Shown: positions 32,864 to 41,700, counted from the first letter of the stretch. The stretch is 64,000 nucleotides of DNA from Bacillota bacterium (GCA_009711825.1 VEMY01000032.1:1-64000), one strand, 5' to 3'. The notes: generated from the sequence alone by a model not told the origin. Numbers and translations are program-made.

Positions 32864-33214
32864 TCAGAAAACCAGGACTTTGTCTACACTCTCAGAAATT
32901 TGCGCTAGTTCAACCATAGTACTGCGTTCTACACCGGCCAGTAACTGGACATTGCTCAGACCCCGAGCATCGAGGCAAGTCCCTCAAAGCTTGACCTTGC
33001 CTCCCTTGACAAGAAGTCCCTTTAGCATCCGGCCGATATTATAGTATCCCTCCGGAGTTTCTTGATTGGCCACCGCATTTGCAACACCGTCAGCAAGTAA
33101 ATACACTGTTATTTCAGCTTTGTTTTCCTTCTGTAAGGTCAATGCCAGACGCAGCGCGTTAAACGCCTTTTCTGTACCATATGGGCCATCATTGATAATA
33201 AACAAATAGCTCAA
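32864..33214 (-). CDS. DsrE-family selenoprotein candidate (UGTC redox motif)
   Basis: A normal reading stops at TGA 32984-32986, but the frame continues for 39 more codons to a second stop at 32864-32866. The continuation GTCLDARGLSN, then GVERSTMVELAQISESVDKVLVF-like end, is the expected C-terminal half of COG1553 DsrE proteins, in which the motif is CGTC-x-DARGL. TGA thus stands for the first cysteine (UGTC), giving 116 residues with Sec77 and Cys80. The N-terminal half (IINDGPYGTEKAFNALRLA, TPEGYYNIGRMLKGLL) is family-typical. TTG 33214 has GGGGTGA 8 nt upstream. Probably a thiol/selenol sulfur-transfer or redox protein. Confidence 0.86.
32947..32986 (-). promoter_or_regulatory. Bacterial SECIS-like element following the UGA codon
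   Basis: Downstream of TGA (32986-32984) the minus strand has GGAC, then TGCTC-GGGGTCT-GAGCA (32969-32953), then GTCC. The 5-bp upper stem and outer GGAC/GTCC arms form a hairpin about 14 nt after the UGA. The apical loop contains GGTCT, the same sequence as in the E. coli fdhF SECIS loop bound by SelB. Placement inside the coding region right after UGA is the bacterial rule. Confidence 0.78.
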
Positions 33215-33373
33215 TTGTCTGATCACCCCTATAAGATTGATTTAAGCATTGAGGCTAAAACTTAAGCCAGTCTTATATAATTATAGCATATCACTAATAA
33301 GTTTCTTCAAGCCAGTGATTAAGCTGTTGAAAAATGCACATTCTAAAACGAACCCTTAACAAGGAGATAGCCA

Positions 33374-34918
33374 ATGAATAGACATATACTTTCTATACTA
33401 CTATTTGGCACAAACATTTCCGCTATGCTCGCAGGATTGGTTTACATATTGACGCCTGAACATGTCAATAATCTCGCCGGCAGTGCAATACCGCTGGCCC
33501 TGCTTGCCAACACACTTGTTGCCTGTCATACCCGCTCCGGAAAATTTGGCACAATCTATCTGCACTTTGCAATCTTCGCTGTGGCAGTAATGCCTCTGGC
33601 CCTGTTTGGGATCTCCAATGCCCGCAAGATCAGCGGCTACACCGCAGTCCATCCTTTGCTGCCAATCCTCCTCTACGGCGCTTTTTTTGGTTTGTTCGCC
33701 CTGGGTTCAAGACTGAGATTGGGTTCGGGCAACTACCGCCTGCGCAACAACTGGTGCCCCAGCAAGACGCTGCTGGCAATTCTCTTGGCCTTTGGCGCAA
33801 GCCTGGCCTATGTATTAATCAGCCGCCATGGTTTTGGCCTGGAAATGTTTGTCGCGCCCTTCTCACTTTTCTACGCCTTTATTTTCCTCAATGTCACTGT
33901 TTTGCTGCTGAAACTAAACCACTGGCGCCCCAGTCTGGAGAATTGGTTCCTCGGCTTGTCGGGGGCATTGATTTTCGTCATCTTCACACTGCCGCTTCTG
34001 CTGACACCGCAAATGGCCCGCCAGGCGGAAGCTGAGTTCAATCGGACATTTGGCGACCAAGGTGAGGATTTTAAGTTCAGTTTTTCGCTGCCGGCCTACT
34101 TCCTCGGCGTCCCCCACGCCAGGTGCCAGATTGTTGAACATCAACTCTTCTATCAGGAAGGTGAGTTGGAGCTGTATTACGATGCGTTTATCCCGCCCCC
34201 GGAAAAGCTGAAGCCAGAAGGCAACACCACAATTATCCGCCTCCATGGCGGGGGCTGGAGTGTGGGCAACAAAGGCAAAGGCAACCGGCTCCAACTGAGC
34301 AAATTCCTGGCGGAGCAGGGCTATGTGGTCTTTGATATCCAGTACGGATTAGCGAATGTTCTCGACATCGGCCTCACCACGCCCCCAGATTACCTGAGAG
34401 GGGATTATTCCATTGATGACATGCTGGAGCATATCGGGCATTTCACCTATTACCTTGCTGAGCATGCCGATCGCTATGGGGCTGACCTGGAGTCGGTGTT
34501 TATTTCTGGCAACTCCGCAGGCGGCCACCTAGCAACAGTGGCCGGGCTTGCCACAGCCGCCGGCAGCTATCCGGAGCTGTTTAACGACCAACTTAAGATA
34601 CGAGGAATTATTTCTTTGTATCCCGCCTACCAGCTGGCCCCGGCCCTGGGTCTGGCAGGCCGGGAGGATTTCCTCTATCCGGAGCTGCTTGTAGATGCCG
34701 TAAGTCCGCCCTGTTTGATTCTCCAGGGCGTCAATGATGTCATGGTACCGGTTGAGAATGTGCAGGCCTTCTCGGAGCACTACAATGCCTACCCAGAGGT
34801 AAACCTGGCGCTATTAAAGTTTCCCTTGGCCGGGCATTCGGCTGACATACATTTTGGCGGTATATACAGCCAATTGTTTAATCATTACATGCTGCGGTTC
34901 CTTGAACTTCATAAATGA
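33374..34918 (+). CDS. Membrane alpha/beta-hydrolase (esterase/lipase, HSL-like)
   Basis: The 514-residue protein has about six N-terminal membrane helices (residues 1-220) joined to an alpha/beta-hydrolase domain. The latter shows the oxyanion motif RLHGGGWSVGNKG near residue 287, the nucleophile elbow SGNSAGGHLA near residue 383, Asp in LQGVNDVMVP near residue 457, and His in LAGHSADIHF near residue 490. This is the hormone-sensitive-lipase-like esterase pattern. Substrate unknown; the membrane part suggests a lipid or membrane-linked ester. AAGGAGATAG precedes ATG 33374. It overlaps the end of the convergent aldo/keto reductase gene by 10 bp. Confidence 0.83.
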   Translation: MNRHILSILLFGTNISAMLAGLVYILTPEHVNNLAGSAIPLALLANTLVACHTRSGKFGTIYLHFAIFAVAVMPLALFGISNARKISGYTAVHPLLPILLYGAFFGLFALGSRLRLGSGNYRLRNNWCPSKTLLAILLAFGASLAYVLISRHGFGLEMFVAPFSLFYAFIFLNVTVLLLKLNHWRPSLENWFLGLSGALIFVIFTLPLLLTPQMARQAEAEFNRTFGDQGEDFKFSFSLPAYFLGVPHARCQIVEHQLFYQEGELELYYDAFIPPPEKLKPEGNTTIIRLHGGGWSVGNKGKGNRLQLSKFLAEQGYVVFDIQYGLANVLDIGLTTPPDYLRGDYSIDDMLEHIGHFTYYLAEHADRYGADLESVFISGNSAGGHLATVAGLATAAGSYPELFNDQLKIRGIISLYPAYQLAPALGLAGREDFLYPELLVDAVSPPCLILQGVNDVMVPVENVQAFSEHYNAYPEVNLALLKFPLAGHSADIHFGGIYSQLFNHYMLRFLELHK

Positions 34919-36045
34919 GCCCTGACATGGTCACGGAGGTGCGCTTGCGCCGCCGTTAATGCAGAAGCTTCCGGTTCCCCCAGTACCGCACGGAAAATTT
35001 CGATTCCGGTGTCATAAGCAAGCCATTGATACTCAAGAGCATGCTCGAGTACATATACTAGGTCAACCTGTGCCTGGCCCGGGTCAGCAGCAAGCGGCGC
35101 AACAAGTATCTCACGCACTTCCTGGACAATTTGGTGCCGGACAAGCTTCTCCTGCTGCTCAATAACCTTATTCATCCTCGCAAAGTATTCCTGAGGCAGC
35201 CGCCAATCGGCGACCGCAACATTCTCCCGCAGGTGGTTTGGATCCAGTGGGCCGGTAAGTGCGGTTGTTACTCCTGAATGCTGCAATACCCAGGCAATTG
35301 CAATTTGGGCCGGGCTTTTGCCGAATTTGGCGCCAATAGCTGCCAGTTCATCCGCCAAGCGCAAGCCTGCTGTCAGTTTCGCCCGTCTGAACATAGGGTC
35401 CAGCTGACGGATATCGCCTGAGGCAAATCGGGTTTGGGGCGTTACCTTTCCAGTCAACAATCCCCGGCCGGTAACACTGAAAGCAATAATCGCAAATCCC
35501 CACTTTTCCTGCAGCGGCATAAGTTCCTGATAACGCAGTCGCGAAACTGCGTTCATCTCTGCCAGCACGGTGGCAACTGAGCCAAATTGGACATACTCTC
35601 TGACCCTGTCCACCGGCAGATGACCAACACCATAGGCGCGGATTTTGCCTTGGGCTTGCAAACTTTCCAAGGCAGCGACAGTCTCTGCCACCGGCGTATC
35701 GGGATCGTCAAAATGCACTTGCAGCAAATCCAGATAATCAGTGCCTAGACGGCGGAGACTCTGTTCACAACTGGCCATCACATGTTTCCGGGTAAGCCGG
35801 ACCTTCCCGTCATCAGTCGGCCCCACTTTGGATGCGACGAGAATCTTATCCCGAAATGACGCTACAGCCCGACCCAGGGTAATCTCGGTATCTCCGTAAT
35901 TACCGGCAGTGTCAAAAAACCTAATGCCCAAATCATAGGCCAATTGAATTTGACTCAGCTTCTGTTGCTCTGATAAACAGTTTCCATAAGCTCCTGCCAA
36001 TGCATAACAGCCGTAGCCCAATTGGGGCAGAGTAAGGTCAGTCAT
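34909..36045 (-). CDS. Aldo/keto reductase
   Basis: The 378-residue protein starts MTDLTLPQLGYGCYAL and has the AKR (beta/alpha)8 features: FFDTAGNYGDTEITLGRA (catalytic Asp/Tyr), VASKVGPT, CEQSLRRLGTDYLDLLQVHF (catalytic His in the loop) and SPAQIAIAWVLQHSGV followed by an NADP-binding region. The C-terminal 60 residues (after about 310) are an extension not typical of AKRs. ATG 36045 has AAGGAGG 8 nt upstream. It overlaps the MerR gene by 8 bp, which implies control by the MerR regulator in response to its inducer, perhaps a reactive aldehyde. Confidence 0.9.
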   Translation of the reverse strand: MTDLTLPQLGYGCYALAGAYGNCLSEQQKLSQIQLAYDLGIRFFDTAGNYGDTEITLGRAVASFRDKILVASKVGPTDDGKVRLTRKHVMASCEQSLRRLGTDYLDLLQVHFDDPDTPVAETVAALESLQAQGKIRAYGVGHLPVDRVREYVQFGSVATVLAEMNAVSRLRYQELMPLQEKWGFAIIAFSVTGRGLLTGKVTPQTRFASGDIRQLDPMFRRAKLTAGLRLADELAAIGAKFGKSPAQIAIAWVLQHSGVTTALTGPLDPNHLRENVAVADWRLPQEYFARMNKVIEQQEKLVRHQIVQEVREILVAPLAADPGQAQVDLVYVLEHALEYQWLAYDTGIEIFRAVLGEPEASALTAAQAHLRDHVRAHL

Positions 36046-36433
36046 TGTGACCACCTCCTTGTTGCACTGTTTCCACTTTATCAATCAGTAGTTGCAGCTT
36101 CCCCTTGACTTCACTTAAATTCCGTTCTAATTCCTCGATTTCTCCCAGCTTGCGCCCCAACTCACCGCGGATAAGAGTCAAGGCCTCAAAATCTAACTCT
36201 CCCACCGCCAAACTGCGATCAATCTGCGCATCCGCAGCCAACACCGTTCTGATTTCCTCCAGGCTGAACATCAATTTGCGCATTGCCAGAATACTTGCCA
36301 GCCTTTGGCAATCCTCACTTGAGTATACCCGCCTGTTTCCGACCCTGGCCGGCGAAAGCAAACCAATGCGGTCATAATAACGCAATGTCTCCACCGGTAC
36401 CCCGAACTTTTCCCCTACAGCGCCAATTTGCAT
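36038..36433 (-). CDS. MerR-family transcriptional regulator
   Basis: The 131-residue protein has the MerR winged helix MQIGAVGEKFGVPVETLRYYDRIGLLSPAR near the N-terminus, then VYSSEDCQRLASILAMRKLMFSLEEIRTVL, and a long coiled-coil dimerisation helix (residues 85-125). There is no cysteine cluster of the mercury or copper type, and no large effector domain, so the ligand is unknown. ATG 36433 has GAGGTGAT 4 nt upstream. It heads the operon with the aldo/keto reductase and probably controls it through its own promoter (see next feature). Confidence 0.92.
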   Translation of the reverse strand: MQIGAVGEKFGVPVETLRYYDRIGLLSPARVGNRRVYSSEDCQRLASILAMRKLMFSLEEIRTVLAADAQIDRSLAVGELDFEALTLIRGELGRKLGEIEELERNLSEVKGKLQLLIDKVETVQQGGGHND

Positions 36434-36452
36434 TTCAATCACCTCTGTCACT

Positions 36453-36483
36453 AGCATACCACCTGGAGTTGACTCCAGGTCAA
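36453..36483 (-). promoter_or_regulatory. MerR-type promoter with palindromic operator in a 19-bp spacer
   Basis: Minus strand: TTGACC (36483-36478), 19-bp spacer, TATGCT (36458-36453). The spacer contains the palindrome ACCTGGAGT-CA-ACTCCAGGT (36480-36461). A 19-bp spacer with a dyad is the standard architecture for MerR-family activators, so this region should be the autoregulated control site of the MerR-AKR operon. Confidence 0.9.
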
Positions 36484-36504
36484 GTGCAAATAACAAAGTA
36501 CGTT

Positions 36505-36530
36505 AAACAGGGACCGAGAGGTCCCTGTTT
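36505..36530 (-). terminator. Terminator after the M24 peptidase gene
   Basis: AAACAGGGAC and GTCCCTGTTT form a 10-bp stem with a 6-nt loop, followed by a T-rich stretch on the minus strand. Confidence 0.82.
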
Positions 36531-36532
36531 GC

Positions 36533-37627
36533 TTAACCGAGGATTTTCAATTCTTTGGGAAATTTATTTAATAACTCATAACCGGTTTCAGTAATCAGGA
36601 CATCGTCTTCAATCCGCACGCCCCCGGTTCCCAAGATGTTCAGGCCCGGCTCAACGGTGAAGGTCATACCCGGTTGGAGCAAAGCTTCGTTATCGCTGGT
36701 CATAGACGGATATTCGTGCACTTCGATGCCAATGCCATGCCCTACCCGAAGGCCACAGTAATCGCCATACCCGGCCCGGACGATAATTTCCCGGGAGGCC
36801 TGGTCGACAGCGCCAATCTTATTCCCCGGCTTGCAGGCCTCTACAGCCGCAAGTTGAGCTTCCAAAGTCACATCGTACATTTTCTGAAACTCAGGTTTTG
36901 CATATTTATAGGCAAAAGTGCGCGTTATATCTGAGCAATAGCCATTGTAAACTACGCCCAGGTCGATAAGAATCTGATCGCCAGGTTTCAACTTGGCGTC
37001 TCCCGGTACACCATGGGCATAGGCAGAACGGGGGCCAAACAGCATAATCGTTGAGAATGCCATCGGCGCACCCAGTTTGCGCATCTGATGTTCAACCTCG
37101 GCGGTAACTTCCAGTTCCGTAACCCCTTCGGTGAGAAGGCCGGCGGCGGTTTCGATTGCCTTGTCTGCCAGACGGGCTGCCTTGCGCATACTTTCAATCT
37201 CAACTTCATTTTTGATATTGCGCAGGGCAGCAATTTTCGCATCGGCGGCCACCAGTGTGGCGCCAGGGAAAATTCCCATCAGGGCTTCTGCCCGATTCAT
37301 AGGCAAAAAGTCCTTTTCCACGGCAATAACCGGCTTGGCTCCCACTGCCCGTTCAGCATGCTCACGCATCAGTTCCCAGGGATTTTGGATATCGGTGTAA
37401 CCAATAATCTCATGCTCCCAGCCTGCGTCCCGAACCCGCTCCCTTTCCATTTCGGGACAGACAACAAGTGGGGTATCCTCAGGGAAAATCATCACCCCCA
37501 AAAGACGTTCATGAGGGTCACAGTAGAAGTTACTGAAGTAAAACACGTTGGCAATTGAGTTTATAAAGCCACAGCTGTAGTTTTCTTCTTTCAACCAACG
37601 GGAAAAATTAGATAACTGCTTGGACAT
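36533..37627 (-). CDS. M24-family Xaa-Pro aminopeptidase-like
   Basis: The 364-residue protein is a PepP/PepQ-type metallopeptidase. An N-terminal creatinase-like domain (to about residue 140) precedes the pita-bread domain with LIDLGVVYNGYCSDITRTF (metal Asp pair), GHGIGIEVHEYPSM (His), VEPGLN (Glu) and VRIEDDVLI (Glu). It should remove an N-terminal residue before proline from short peptides in the cytoplasm. ATG 37627 has AAAGGAT 6-7 nt upstream; the frame from 37693 adds 22 residues without support. Monocistronic. Confidence 0.9.
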   Translation of the reverse strand: MSKQLSNFSRWLKEENYSCGFINSIANVFYFSNFYCDPHERLLGVMIFPEDTPLVVCPEMERERVRDAGWEHEIIGYTDIQNPWELMREHAERAVGAKPVIAVEKDFLPMNRAEALMGIFPGATLVAADAKIAALRNIKNEVEIESMRKAARLADKAIETAAGLLTEGVTELEVTAEVEHQMRKLGAPMAFSTIMLFGPRSAYAHGVPGDAKLKPGDQILIDLGVVYNGYCSDITRTFAYKYAKPEFQKMYDVTLEAQLAAVEACKPGNKIGAVDQASREIIVRAGYGDYCGLRVGHGIGIEVHEYPSMTSDNEALLQPGMTFTVEPGLNILGTGGVRIEDDVLITETGYELLNKFPKELKILG

Positions 37628-37728
37628 TTGATCAATCCTTTCAGATGTTCTTTCTAAATTACTTCTAGCTACTACCCGGTTACTCCTTGTCAATATGTGA
37701 AAAAAAGAGCCAGCGAATTAGTAACCAA

Positions 37729-38211
37729 TCAGCGTATGGTCTCCAGAAACGCTTCGATATGTCCGTAATGCTGGGGATAGTGGCCCCAGGTGTTGCTGGC
37801 GAGAATCAGCATCGGATCCCAGTCTGCGGGCATTCCCTCAATCAGGTTCGGATCGAGCAGCGCTTTTGGCTCCACAACTTCAACCGTCGAAAGCAGCTGC
37901 GCAAAACCGCTGCGATACATTTGTAAAACCTCATCTAATGACTTAAACCTGTACTCTTTAAAAATCGCTTCGTTCCGTTCATCCTGAGGAAGCTCCCAAA
38001 GGGACGACCCCTCCAAAGTCAGGTTTGTGAACATTTCTGCCATTTCCCGCTCGTACCAACTAATGTGGGCGAGAATATCCTTCACAGACCATTGCCCACA
38101 TACGCCGGGTGTATTCATGTCTTTTTCGTCAACCCGGGAAACAAGCATGTCCCACTCTTTGCGTCCCTGCAACAAATTATTAATGGCAATGCTGACAATC
38201 CGGTTTTCCAT
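37729..38211 (-). CDS. DinB/YfiT-like four-helix protein
   Basis: The 160-residue protein has the pattern of the DinB/DUF664 fold, with GVCGQWSVKDILAHISWYEREMAEMF near residue 37 (first metal His) and HYPQHYGHIEAFLETI near the C-terminus (histidine pair). DinB-like proteins bind a metal through three His and often act as thiol transferases or damage-related proteins. ClbS/DfsB-type members are also possible. ATG 38211 has AAGGAG about 9 nt upstream. Confidence 0.83.
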   Translation of the reverse strand: MENRIVSIAINNLLQGRKEWDMLVSRVDEKDMNTPGVCGQWSVKDILAHISWYEREMAEMFTNLTLEGSSLWELPQDERNEAIFKEYRFKSLDEVLQMYRSGFAQLLSTVEVVEPKALLDPNLIEGMPADWDPMLILASNTWGHYPQHYGHIEAFLETIR

Positions 38212-38337
38212 CCAATCATCTCCTTGTCCGGGTAGAGCTTGGCGCCTACCCAATTTTTAATCTCCTGTGGCGCTCAATCAGACCGCCAGCTATTCGCGAT
38301 CTTTTTTCTTCTTTTGCTGCTGCGATGCTTCTAAGCC

Positions 38338-38433
38338 TCAGCCGATGGCGACGCCCAAAGCCAGCCCCAACGCCAGGTTATCAAATAAGAGGCCGAAAAT
38401 CAGCCCAAGGGACATGCCTAATGAAATATACAT
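38338..38433 (-). CDS. Tiny glycine-rich membrane peptide, with possible readthrough
   Basis: ATG 38433 with AAGGGTGA 4 nt upstream opens a 31-codon frame: MYISLGMSLGLIFGLLFDNL followed by a Gly/Ala/Leu-rich helix and TGA at 38340-38338. The helix has regular G-x3-G spacing as in glycine-zipper small proteins of Bacillota. After the TGA the frame continues 15 codons (GLEASQQQKKKKDRE) to a TAG at 38290, a basic tail that such proteins normally have. The tail could mean a nonsense change, readthrough, or a recoded UGA; no SECIS-like hairpin is seen. Confidence 0.55.
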   Translation of the reverse strand: MYISLGMSLGLIFGLLFDNLALGLALGVAIG

Positions 38434-38465
38434 AACTTCACCCTTTCTACTCGGTCATCAACCAA

Positions 38466-41400
38466 TCAGGATAGTCCCAAAATCTCCCGAATCTGCTCCT
38501 CTGTCAAAGTTGACAACAACTGCTCCCCGGGTTTAATCACGCGATCAAACAGCTCCTTCTTTTGTTGCTGCAGAGCGTAGATCTTTTCGTCAATCGTGCC
38601 CATGGCGATGAATTTGAGCACCTGCACCGCCCGCTCCTGGCCGATACGATGGGCCCGGTCGCTGGCTTGGTCCTCCACTGCCGGATTCCACCAGAGGTCG
38701 TAATGAATCACCATATCAGCGCCAGTGAGGTTGAGGCCGGTGCCCCCCGCCTTCAGGGAAACCAGGAACACATCCCCATCACCGTTGTTGAATGAACTGG
38801 CCATTGCCAGCCGCTCTGCCGCCGGCGTGGCGCCGTCCAGGTAATAGATTGTACGTCCATCTCCCGACAAAGCAGTCCGAATCAACTTCAGCATGCTTGT
38901 GAATTGAGAGAATATCAGCAGCCGGTGTCCGGCAGCCAGACTGTCGGCCGTCACCTCCTGAAGCTGCTCCAGCTTGCCGCTGCCCCCGGTATACCCCTCC
39001 AGGAAGAGGCCGGGATGACAGCAGATCTGCCGCAAACGCATCAAACCGGCAAGAATCTTCACCCGGCTTTTGTCAAACCCATCTTCCGCCAGCGCTACCG
39101 CCGCCTCGCCGCGGATTTTATCAAGCCAGGCCAGATAAATCTTTTTTTGCTCCCGGGTAAGTTCCGACAACATTCGTTGTTCGGTTTTAGCCGGCAGCTC
39201 CGGCAATACGTCCTTTTTTAGCCGCCTGAGTACAAACGGAGCAACACGTGCTGCCAGGCGTTGGGATTGTAGCTCATCGCCATTTGCCACACCCTTAGCG
39301 TATTTGGCGATAAAGTTTTTGTAACTGCCGAAGAAACCGGGCATCAAAAACTCAAAAACGCTCCACAACTCGGAAAGAGAATTTTCTATCGGCGTCCCCG
39401 TGAGGGCAAAATAGCGCCGCCCCCGCAAATCCCGGGCGGCCCGAGCAGTCAGCGAGCCCGGGTTTTTAATGTACTGGGCTTCATCCAAAATGCAATGACT
39501 GAATGTACAATCACGATATAGATCCCGGTCTCTACGCAACAGGGCGTACGAAGTAATAGCAACATCCACCCCCGCGAGACTCGCCACTTGGCGCTTTCTC
39601 TCCTCTTTGCTGCCGACGATCAACTGGACTTTCAGGCCAGGCGCGAAATTTGCCAGCTCCGCCTGCCAGTTGTATACCAAAGATGTGGGCGCCACAACCA
39701 GAGCAGGATCTGCGTTCACTTCCCGCTCCGCGGCCAAGAGCGCAATCATTTGCACCGTCTTGCCTAGCCCCATCTCATCGGCGAGAATGCCGCCAAGATT
39801 ACAGGCGCTCAGGGTTCGCAACCAATGATAACCAGTGACCTGGTAATCCCGCAAAGTCGCGGTGAGAGTTTCCGGAACCGGAAACTCTGCCTCTCCCGCC
39901 TCGCGGATCGTCTGGAGAAAGTTGCGCAGTTCCCGGCCACGCTGGACCGACTGGAACTTGCCGTCCCGGAACCAAGTATCGAAAGCCAGCGCTCGGTAAC
40001 GGGGAAGCTTTAGCACATCCTGGGTCAAATCTGCATCCGACAGCTCCAGGTCACTGATGAGCTGAGCCATCTCTGTGAGCTCTTCCCCGGCAAAATCAAT
40101 GAAGGAGCCGTCCCGCAGTCGATGATAGCGTCGTTTTTCCCGCAGGGCCCTTAGCACGGAAGAAAGCTCAGAACGCTCAATTCCCTCGATATCGAAATCA
40201 AACTCCAATAAATTATTCTCATTATTTAGTTCCATGCGTCCCCGCATACGGGGAGTAACAAGCAGTCGCTTTGCTGCCAATCTGTCACTATAATAGACGG
40301 CGCAGATTTTCTGTAGCTCGGGAACAATCTCAACCAGGAACTCAAACATTGCTTCATCGCCCTCTAGATGTAACTCCTGCCCAAGGACAGTGAACTGAGC
40401 CCGCTCCAAAAACTCCATTAATCGGTGTTCGGTTTGCCGGTCCCTGACCATGATCTGACCGGCAGGCATTTCCGGCTCCCCGCCAAGGGGGTTAAAACTA
40501 TAGTCGCCGTATGTGTATTCCAGCCGGGCAGCCAGCCCCTGCTCCCACAAATCCAAAAACATTTTCGCCGCCAGGGGCGCTCGATAAAATACCGACTCTA
40601 ATTCCTTGTCAACTTTCACAGCCGCCGACTTCTGGAGCAGGGGTAACAGTTCTGAAGCAAAGCGGCTGCGGTGTCCGGAAGGAATGATAATTCGCCCCGC
40701 TTGGGATTGCTTTAAGCCGTAGTAAAGGGCTGGAAGCACCGCGTGCTGTTCACCGGATATTCTGAAGACAGTCCCCTTGAAAAACCAAAATTTCCCCCTC
40801 CGGTCCAAGGGTACCACCCAATCCAGCACATCTACGGTTATTCCCAGTTCTTCTCCCTGAGCGCCAACCGCAACATTCAGGGGCAGATCCTCATCTCTTA
40901 GTGCCACCTCACGGTACGAGCGCCCATTGAGTACCAACGTAAACAGCTTGTCGCGCAGTAAATCCATAACCCGGGGCAGCATGGACGGCGCAAACAGTAC
41001 GTCCTTGCGTCCGCCTACCCTAGCGCCCTGTTCCCGGGCCAACATATTTGTGTCCAGGATTGCCGCAAACAACCGCAACAGCTCTTCATCTTCAGAGTCA
41101 AAACAATGGTGGCGGGGGTCAAAGGTAAATTCTTTTCCAAAATATAGCGGTTGCTCGCTGTCCATGGCCTGCACCAACTCGCCGACATCTTTGACTACAT
41201 ACAGCCTGTCCAGACCAACACGAAACCCGAGGCTGTATCTGGTGCCGTAATAGTTAGCATCATATTTAATTATCGCTTCCAGATTAAGTTGTTCTCCAGC
41301 AACCAAGGTTTCCCCAGTATCGGACAAAAGGCCAAACATATTATCCGCCACCTGTTCAGCTCTGGCCCGGCTCGGATCCCAATCGGGAAACTTGTCCCGG

Positions 41401-41675
41401 ACTGTTAGAAGCAGAGCGACAATATGCTCGCAATATCCGAAATAACGGGCGAATGCGGAACACTGGCAGGTGGCGTTAACCACATCGCCCTGGGGGGTCA
41501 ATTGTGCCGTAATCCGGTAGCGCCAGGTACCCCTGATATAGCCGCAGAATACTCCCCGAACATCCTCTACTGCAACATCTTCCACCAATCCGGAGCGATA
41601 ATATTCAACCCCTGTCAAAAATACAGCCCTGCGTTGACAGCCACCGGCAATTTTTTCAGTTGTTAAATTCAGCAT
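38466..41675 (-). CDS. SWIM-domain SNF2/Rad54-type DNA helicase
   Basis: The 1069-residue protein has an N-terminal SWIM zinc finger (CQCSAFARYFGYCEHIV near residue 70), a large accessory region, and a SNF2 ATPase: LADEMGLGKTVQMIALL (motif I) near residue 640, VVAPTSLVYNW (Ia), CILDEAQYIKNP (II, DEAQ), LTGTPIENSLSELW (III), RLLIFSQFTSML (IV), and VSLKAGGTGLNLT plus ASDRAHRIGQ (V-VI). SWIM-SNF2 proteins are thought to remodel protein-DNA complexes; in bacteria the role is not settled. ATG 41675 has GGGTGAT upstream, with ATG 41681 an alternative. Confidence 0.92.
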   Translation of the reverse strand: MLNLTTEKIAGGCQRRAVFLTGVEYYRSGLVEDVAVEDVRGVFCGYIRGTWRYRITAQLTPQGDVVNATCQCSAFARYFGYCEHIVALLLTVRDKFPDWDPSRARAEQVADNMFGLLSDTGETLVAGEQLNLEAIIKYDANYYGTRYSLGFRVGLDRLYVVKDVGELVQAMDSEQPLYFGKEFTFDPRHHCFDSEDEELLRLFAAILDTNMLAREQGARVGGRKDVLFAPSMLPRVMDLLRDKLFTLVLNGRSYREVALRDEDLPLNVAVGAQGEELGITVDVLDWVVPLDRRGKFWFFKGTVFRISGEQHAVLPALYYGLKQSQAGRIIIPSGHRSRFASELLPLLQKSAAVKVDKELESVFYRAPLAAKMFLDLWEQGLAARLEYTYGDYSFNPLGGEPEMPAGQIMVRDRQTEHRLMEFLERAQFTVLGQELHLEGDEAMFEFLVEIVPELQKICAVYYSDRLAAKRLLVTPRMRGRMELNNENNLLEFDFDIEGIERSELSSVLRALREKRRYHRLRDGSFIDFAGEELTEMAQLISDLELSDADLTQDVLKLPRYRALAFDTWFRDGKFQSVQRGRELRNFLQTIREAGEAEFPVPETLTATLRDYQVTGYHWLRTLSACNLGGILADEMGLGKTVQMIALLAAEREVNADPALVVAPTSLVYNWQAELANFAPGLKVQLIVGSKEERKRQVASLAGVDVAITSYALLRRDRDLYRDCTFSHCILDEAQYIKNPGSLTARAARDLRGRRYFALTGTPIENSLSELWSVFEFLMPGFFGSYKNFIAKYAKGVANGDELQSQRLAARVAPFVLRRLKKDVLPELPAKTEQRMLSELTREQKKIYLAWLDKIRGEAAVALAEDGFDKSRVKILAGLMRLRQICCHPGLFLEGYTGGSGKLEQLQEVTADSLAAGHRLLIFSQFTSMLKLIRTALSGDGRTIYYLDGATPAAERLAMASSFNNGDGDVFLVSLKAGGTGLNLTGADMVIHYDLWWNPAVEDQASDRAHRIGQERAVQVLKFIAMGTIDEKIYALQQQKKELFDRVIKPGEQLLSTLTEEQIREILGLS

Positions 41676-41700
41676 CGCCATCACCCGTTAAAACCATAAT

